A stretch of DNA of 64,000 nt from Primula veris. Taxonomy: Eukaryota > Streptophyta > Magnoliopsida > Ericales > Primulaceae. The stretch spans positions 26,472,126 to 26,536,125 of the forward strand of contig OY821747.1 in assembly GCA_963682055.1 (NCBI GenBank), given 5' to 3'. The translations under genes were made by a program, and so were the position numbers. Below the pieces are notes generated by a model. That model had not been told where the DNA came from and did not search any database. It worked only from the letters and a program-made list of their open reading frames with translations. Within the stretch, counting starts at the first letter, position 1. Each line of letters opens with the position of its first letter. Of the stretch, positions 60,038 through 64,000 are shown one piece after another.

Positions 60038-60149
60038 GGCTCGACCTTTGTGTTTTGCTGTAAATACGAATATGATGTAAATATGCCTGAAGGCTTTATG
60101 AATGAAACTGCTGTTATTTCCGAATTACCCCAGTTTAAATGCTTGCAAC

Positions 60150-60575
60150 TTTCTAAGTGTTTCAGAACACCCGAGCCTATACGGCACCCCGGTTTCTATT
60201 TATTTGAATTTTTTCAGTTCATTTAAATTTTCTAAGTGTTTCAGAACACCCGAGCCTATACGGCACCCCGGTTTCTATTTATTTGAATTTTTTCAGTTCA
60301 TTTAAATTTTACAAGTGTTTCAGAACACCGGAGCCTATACGGCACCCCGGTTTCTATTTATTTGAATTTTTCTGTTCATTTAAATTTTACAAGTGTTTCA
60401 GAACACCGGAGCCTATACGGCACCCCGGTTTCTATTTATTTGAATTTTTCAGTTCATTTAAATTTTACAAGTGTTTCAGAACACCCGAGCCTATACGGCA
60501 CCCTGGTTTCTATTTATTTGAATTTTTCAGTTCATTTAAATTTTACAAGTGTTTCAGAACACCCGAGCTTCTACT
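60150..60575 (+). repeat. 78-79-bp tandem repeat, five units plus partial
   Basis: AGTGTTTCAGAACACC marks units at 60156, 60235, 60314, 60392, 60470 and 60548, at 79, 79, 78, 78 and 78-base spacing. Each continues GAGCCTATACGGCACCCC, then an AT-rich GGTTTCTATTTATTTGAAT half. Units are nearly identical. The array lies between the end of pol and the end of the antisense gene, where the two transcripts converge. Confidence 0.95.
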
Positions 60576-60819
60576 TGTGTCCGATTTCTAAGAGTTTTGA
60601 TTCGAATTGTGAGTTATGTAAAATGAGTGCCCCAACGCCGAAGCATAAGGGCCCACTCATTTGGGAGCACGTATACATACACACACAAAAAAAAAAAGAA
60701 AAAAAAAAGAGAAGAATAAAGACAAGTCCAAAATTGTTTTTCATTTCATTCAATGCAAAGCTATTTACAGGCTAAGTACTTGAAGGAAACTACATCGAAA
60801 ACAAAAAGCTAAAACTACC
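60576..60819. other. Convergent 3' region with A-rich tract and AATAAA
   Basis: An A-rich run at about 60686-60709 is followed by AATAAA at 60715-60720 on the plus strand, a possible polyadenylation signal for sense transcripts. The antisense gene's stop codon follows at 60820-60822. Confidence 0.45.
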
Positions 60820-63413
60820 CTAGCCCTGGCTTGCCTCGTCTTCATCTTCTTCATCTGAAAGAGGTCGAGGGGTCAGGGGAACCACCTCGGGGACGGGAGC
60901 TGAGGGGATGGGAACGATAATATTATCCACGTTCCACACCTGATGATCCGGTCCCGCCCTCATAAAAGCAGCCGCCTCGGACCAGCCTTCGACATAGAAG
61001 GAATTGAAATTCTTCTGTGTCTTTGAGGCCCAGGCGGCACTCAGCTCGGCTTGACTAGTTTGGACTGCCGCCTTTATCTTATCGGCTATTCCAGCCTCAG
61101 CCTCTTTTAGAGCCGCCTCCGCAGCCTGGGCGCGCTCCTCGGCCTCCACCCTAGCCTTCACGGCTTCAACCCTTCGAGCCTCAACCGAGGCGTTAAGGCC
61201 CTCGGCCTTCTCTGCCCTATTCTGGGCTTCCTCTGCCCTTTTTTGGGCCTCCTCCGCCCTTTTTTGGGCCTCCTCCATCTGCCTGGCATTAGCCTCGGCC
61301 TTCGTGGCCCATGACCTCACCAGCTGGCCTTGGTGATATACATATTGATTCATCATCAGATAGGCCTACAAGGGAAAGAGCAAACACTTAGCAAAATATT
61401 TGGGAAATAAATGTAAACATACAAAATGACAGTGCAAGGGGTTACATACCTGAGGAATCATGGCCATGACCGATGCCATGGAGGAGGCGAGGTCACGACC
61501 TCGGTGGTCAGCCTCAACGCTTTGCTGTTGAAGCGCAGCCAAAGCGAGTAGCCCGGTGGAAGGGTGAGCCTCCATTATACTCTTCACCCCCGTGGCCGCC
61601 TTCACCTCCTCGGGTGTTTGCACAGGCATCCTATGAGTCGGAGAGGCGGAAGAGGAGCTCGAGCTTTGAGTAGGGCCCAGCGTCACCCTCGGCCTCTCCA
61701 CAACCACGACCTCAGGCAGGGTGCTCCCCCGAACCTTGGCCTTATTCCCATCACGGAGGGACTTCGTCCCCTCCACCTTTCTCTTCCCAAGCTGGGCCTT
61801 GCGGGCCGCCCGATCAAGCCTGGCCTGAGCTGCCAAATCATCCGTAGCATCGGTGCCAGATTGAGGCACGACGGCCACCTCCTTCTCTCCCGCCTCAACC
61901 TCCACCTCCACTGCCTCCTTCTCCCTATCCTTCACCCCGGAAACCTCATCGACTGCCCCCTCCTCTTCCTCACCATCGCCCTCCGCCTCGGCAACAATTT
62001 CTTCCACCTCCTCCTCCTCCTCATTGGAACGGACCACCTGCGTTGTTCAAACAAAACAGGAGTTAGAAAAATTCACAAAATCTAGCTAAGTGTGAAACTA
62101 AAATCAAAGACAAATGAAAGGCAAAGTACCCTGGTCCGTGAGGTGCCCAAGCCTGGCCCGGAGGGTTCTGCCTCAGAGGGGCTATCTTCCAACTGAAGGG
62201 GGCTCCTCATAGTGGGCTCCCTAGAGCTCAAGGGAAGGACATCTGTCAGAGGCTTCCCGTGCTGATCGATATAGCTCCGGGTACCGTCCGCCCCCTCCCT
62301 ATAATAGAGGACGGTACCATCAGGCCGGGTCTCGAAGAGAACCCCGGCCGTCGCGGGAGCGAAAGATCTCACCTCTACGGCCCTTGCCCTGCTACTCTGC
62401 TTTGGCCTCGACTTCGTCACCTTCTTCAAGGTTTTTTCAGGAGGCCCCTCGACGACCTCAACTTCTTTGAGAGTCTTAGGGGGTAGGGTGGACTCTAACC
62501 CCTTCTCATTCTCCCATCTATCCCGGGAGTATCCCACAGGACAGAAGGTCCTGTGGGGCCATTTGAAGTCGTTCCCCTTGTAACTGGTAGGGGAACCACA
62601 GGTCAATAGACGCTCTGCGTCGCGCACGCCGGCGTCTGTTCCGTCCGGGCCCCACCAGTTTAGAGCCACTTCCATTGATTGAACATTGGCCTCGCCAAGA
62701 CCTCGCAGCTTCATGGCCACCGTGGCCTTAAAATCTTTGTTGTTGAGCACCCTTCCCAGCCTGGTGGGGAGAATCAGGTCATCTCGGCGGAGCCAGTCGC
62801 CCTCCACCACGATCACGTCTTGGGTATAACCCCGATTCGAATCGGAGTTACCCGTGATCAACTGGTTGTAAGCCCGGCACCGCAGATAGGGTTGCCTGCT
62901 TTTGGCATGGGAGCTCGGCTTGCTCTGAAGAAACTCATAGCAAGCCAAGAGCTCCTGAAGCCCCAACGGTTCTGGCAGGGCCGGGCCCAGAAGAACGTTG
63001 AGGGCTTCCATTTCGGCGCAGATGCGGTGCGCCTGCAGCGGCCACTGGCACGGAAGAGTCTGCGTCCAGGCGCAGAGCTCCGCCAGTAGCTCCGGAATGG
63101 GGAGGTCGGTGCCCCCGTATAGGAGAGTAGAGAGGGAGAGAGTTATCATACTCATGGGATCAGCTACAATCCCATTTACCTCATCCGAGGACTGGCAGGT
63201 CCGGAGTCGGAACTCTTCACCGATCCCACAAAGTTGACGGAATTCGTCCAGATCGGACCCGTGCTGCCTCACCATGATACTACTGTCGTTTACGTCCACG
63301 GATAGGGCCGGGTCGATGACCATTGCCCGGAATGGCAAGGCGTTTGCCATCACCTCAAGGCGCCGTGGTTGGGGAACAACCATCGGGCCTTTTCCAGCTC
63401 CGTGAATAACCAT
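60820..63413 (-). CDS. Intact three-exon antisense gene of the retrotransposon, about 805 aa
   Basis: Minus-strand exons are 63413-62130, 62037-61450 and 61365-60820. Introns of 92 and 84 bases have good sites (AGG-GTACTT...ACGCAG and CAG-GTATGT...TTGTAG), both phase 0, giving 428, 196 and 181 codons without a stop. The start is in strong context (ACC-ATG-G). Exon 1 encodes a globular domain with hydrophobic helices and a WWGPDG motif near residue 255. Exon 2 is very acidic at its start, then basic and Ser-rich. Exon 3 is a long Ala/Glu/Arg coiled coil (EEAQKRAEEAQKRAE) with an acidic end. The layout resembles the plant 'putative gypsy type transposon' protein family (Pfam Transposase_28), a tentative assignment. 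Function is unknown; antisense ORFs are known in some Tat elements. Confidence 0.75.
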
Positions 63414-63489
63414 GGTGGTTGGGTGTTTGTGAATTTGTTAAGTATGGGAAGGAAGTGAGAGAGAGTAAGTTGCTGTGAAAATTTTAGAG

Positions 63490-63800
63490 AGAGAGTGAGA
63501 AAGTGAAAATGAGATTTCACTGAGGGTATTTATAGACCCCCACCAGAAGATGAAAAGACATTTACCAGAAGGTCAAAAGACAGCAACGACTCAATGCATG
63601 AACTCCCACATGAAACCACCACTACGCAATCGACGCATTCCACGTGTACAGTAGGCAGAGGTCATCTGCCAAGTGTCATCCATCAGCCGTTTTAGCATTA
63701 ATAGCTTTGATGGGATCGAAGAGACAGAGGCGACGCCTCATGAATGCATGCTGGGCGTGTTCCACGTGTAGAAAATTCGTAAAAACAAGAACACGTGTCA
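63490..63800 (-). promoter_or_regulatory. Promoter of the antisense gene: TATA box, CT-rich leader, three G-boxes
   Basis: On the minus strand TATAAATA (63534-63527) is followed by a leader rich in CTCTCTCT, ending AACCACC-ATG. Upstream, CACGTG occurs at 63641-63646, 63763-63768 and 63792-63797, the last two within ACGTGT contexts. G-boxes bind plant bZIP and bHLH factors, including ABA- and light-response regulators. Spacing of the TATA box to a start near 63500 is standard. Confidence 0.6.
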
Positions 63801-63926
63801 CAAGACAGACCATGCTGAGACATCTCCACACCGCCAAAACATGAGAACAGAATGACCGGAGCCCCCGTAACGACTAAAGATTCTTGTCAACCTCGTCCTT
63901 AACAGCGACTCCGGACAGGGAGCTGT

Positions 63927-64000
63927 TGGCGAGGGAATGTCGGCACCCCCTAGTCCGGGCCAATACCATCCCCACAGCAGGCGAACCGGGCCCGTCAAAC
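63927..64000 (+). repeat. 3' LTR, first 74 bases
   Basis: TGGCGAGGGAATGTCGGCAC onward aligns gaplessly with the 5' LTR start at six mismatches in 74. A weak purine run GGACAGGGAG lies just before it (63913-63922) as the probable polypurine tract. The remainder is beyond the window. Confidence 0.85.

Larger units (their letters stand above)
53696..64000 (+). mobile_element. Ty3/gypsy LTR retrotransposon, Tat-like, with antisense gene (3' end beyond window)
   Basis: Order: 5' LTR, primer-binding site, gag, protease, reverse transcriptase, RNase H, integrase (all plus strand, one frame), a tandem-repeat spacer, a spliced antisense gene, then the start of the 3' LTR. Pol order with integrase last defines Ty3/gypsy. 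The gag knuckle CDYHRGRGHNTNEC, the ACPKDPFPLPKID motif in RT and extra DNA with an antisense gene between pol and the 3' LTR fit the Tat lineage (Retand/Ogre-like). The GC content is far above the flanks. Four in-frame stops break gag-pol, so this copy is not autonomous. Confidence 0.9.

Noticed and set aside
61473..62085. Plus-strand frames opposite the antisense gene
   Set aside because: They are shadows of the high-GC minus-strand exons; no promoter or domain supports them.

Overview
This is plant nuclear DNA, most likely from a eudicot. It is AT-rich and intron-bearing, with large intergenic spaces full of small transposons. Four host genes can be read with confidence, and their products (a PADRE/DUF4228 protein, a plant endosulfine, a SINA-like RING ligase, an isoprenylated HMA protein) are typical land-plant families. 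The species cannot be named from the sequence. Nothing prokaryotic, no CRISPR array and no intact tRNA or rRNA gene was seen.

Layout. 1-6.8 kb: intergenic DNA with a minus-strand core promoter at the left edge, a GC-rich hexanucleotide microsatellite, a Helitron-like copy and a CACTA-type MITE. 6.86-7.34 kb: single-exon PADRE/DUF4228 gene (+). 7.3-17.5 kb: intergenic DNA with a Stowaway MITE, more Helitron-like copies, an inverted second copy of the CACTA MITE, two tRNA-like SINE candidates, a TIR MITE with an 8-bp target duplication and one unassigned membrane-protein-like open exon (-). 17.56-22.1 kb: six-coding-exon endosulfine gene (-) with a palindromic MITE in its last intron and a tandem duplication in its 5' UTR intron. 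23.94-32.91 kb: two-exon SINA-like E3 ligase gene (+) whose 8-kb intron splits the RING domain and is filled by a decayed tandem array that repeats the exon-1 splice junction. 33-42.5 kb: degenerate repeats, a large foldback structure with a 21-bp minisatellite core, and two decayed SINA-like copies. 44.47-45.74 kb: three-exon HIPP metallochaperone-type gene (+). 46.1-52 kb: an old roughly 3.4-kb tandem segmental duplication carrying a 308-bp hairpin in one copy and an 81-bp tandem repeat in the other. 53.7 kb to the end: a Ty3/gypsy element of Tat-like type with a complete 5' LTR and only the first 74 bases of the 3' LTR.

The most distinctive feature is in that retrotransposon. The sense gag-pol keeps one frame for 5.6 kb but carries four in-frame stop codons and has Asp at the third integrase catalytic position. 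Downstream and on the opposite strand lies a completely open three-exon gene of about 805 codons. It has good splice sites, a TATA box, a CT-rich leader, a strong start context and three G-boxes upstream. The two transcription units converge on five copies of a 78-79-bp tandem repeat. Antisense ORFs are known in some Tat elements; the spliced structure and intact promoter here are worth testing.

The host genes show no functional link to each other. All coordinates, splice sites and family assignments come from reading the sequence by eye; no alignment, database search or expression data was available.
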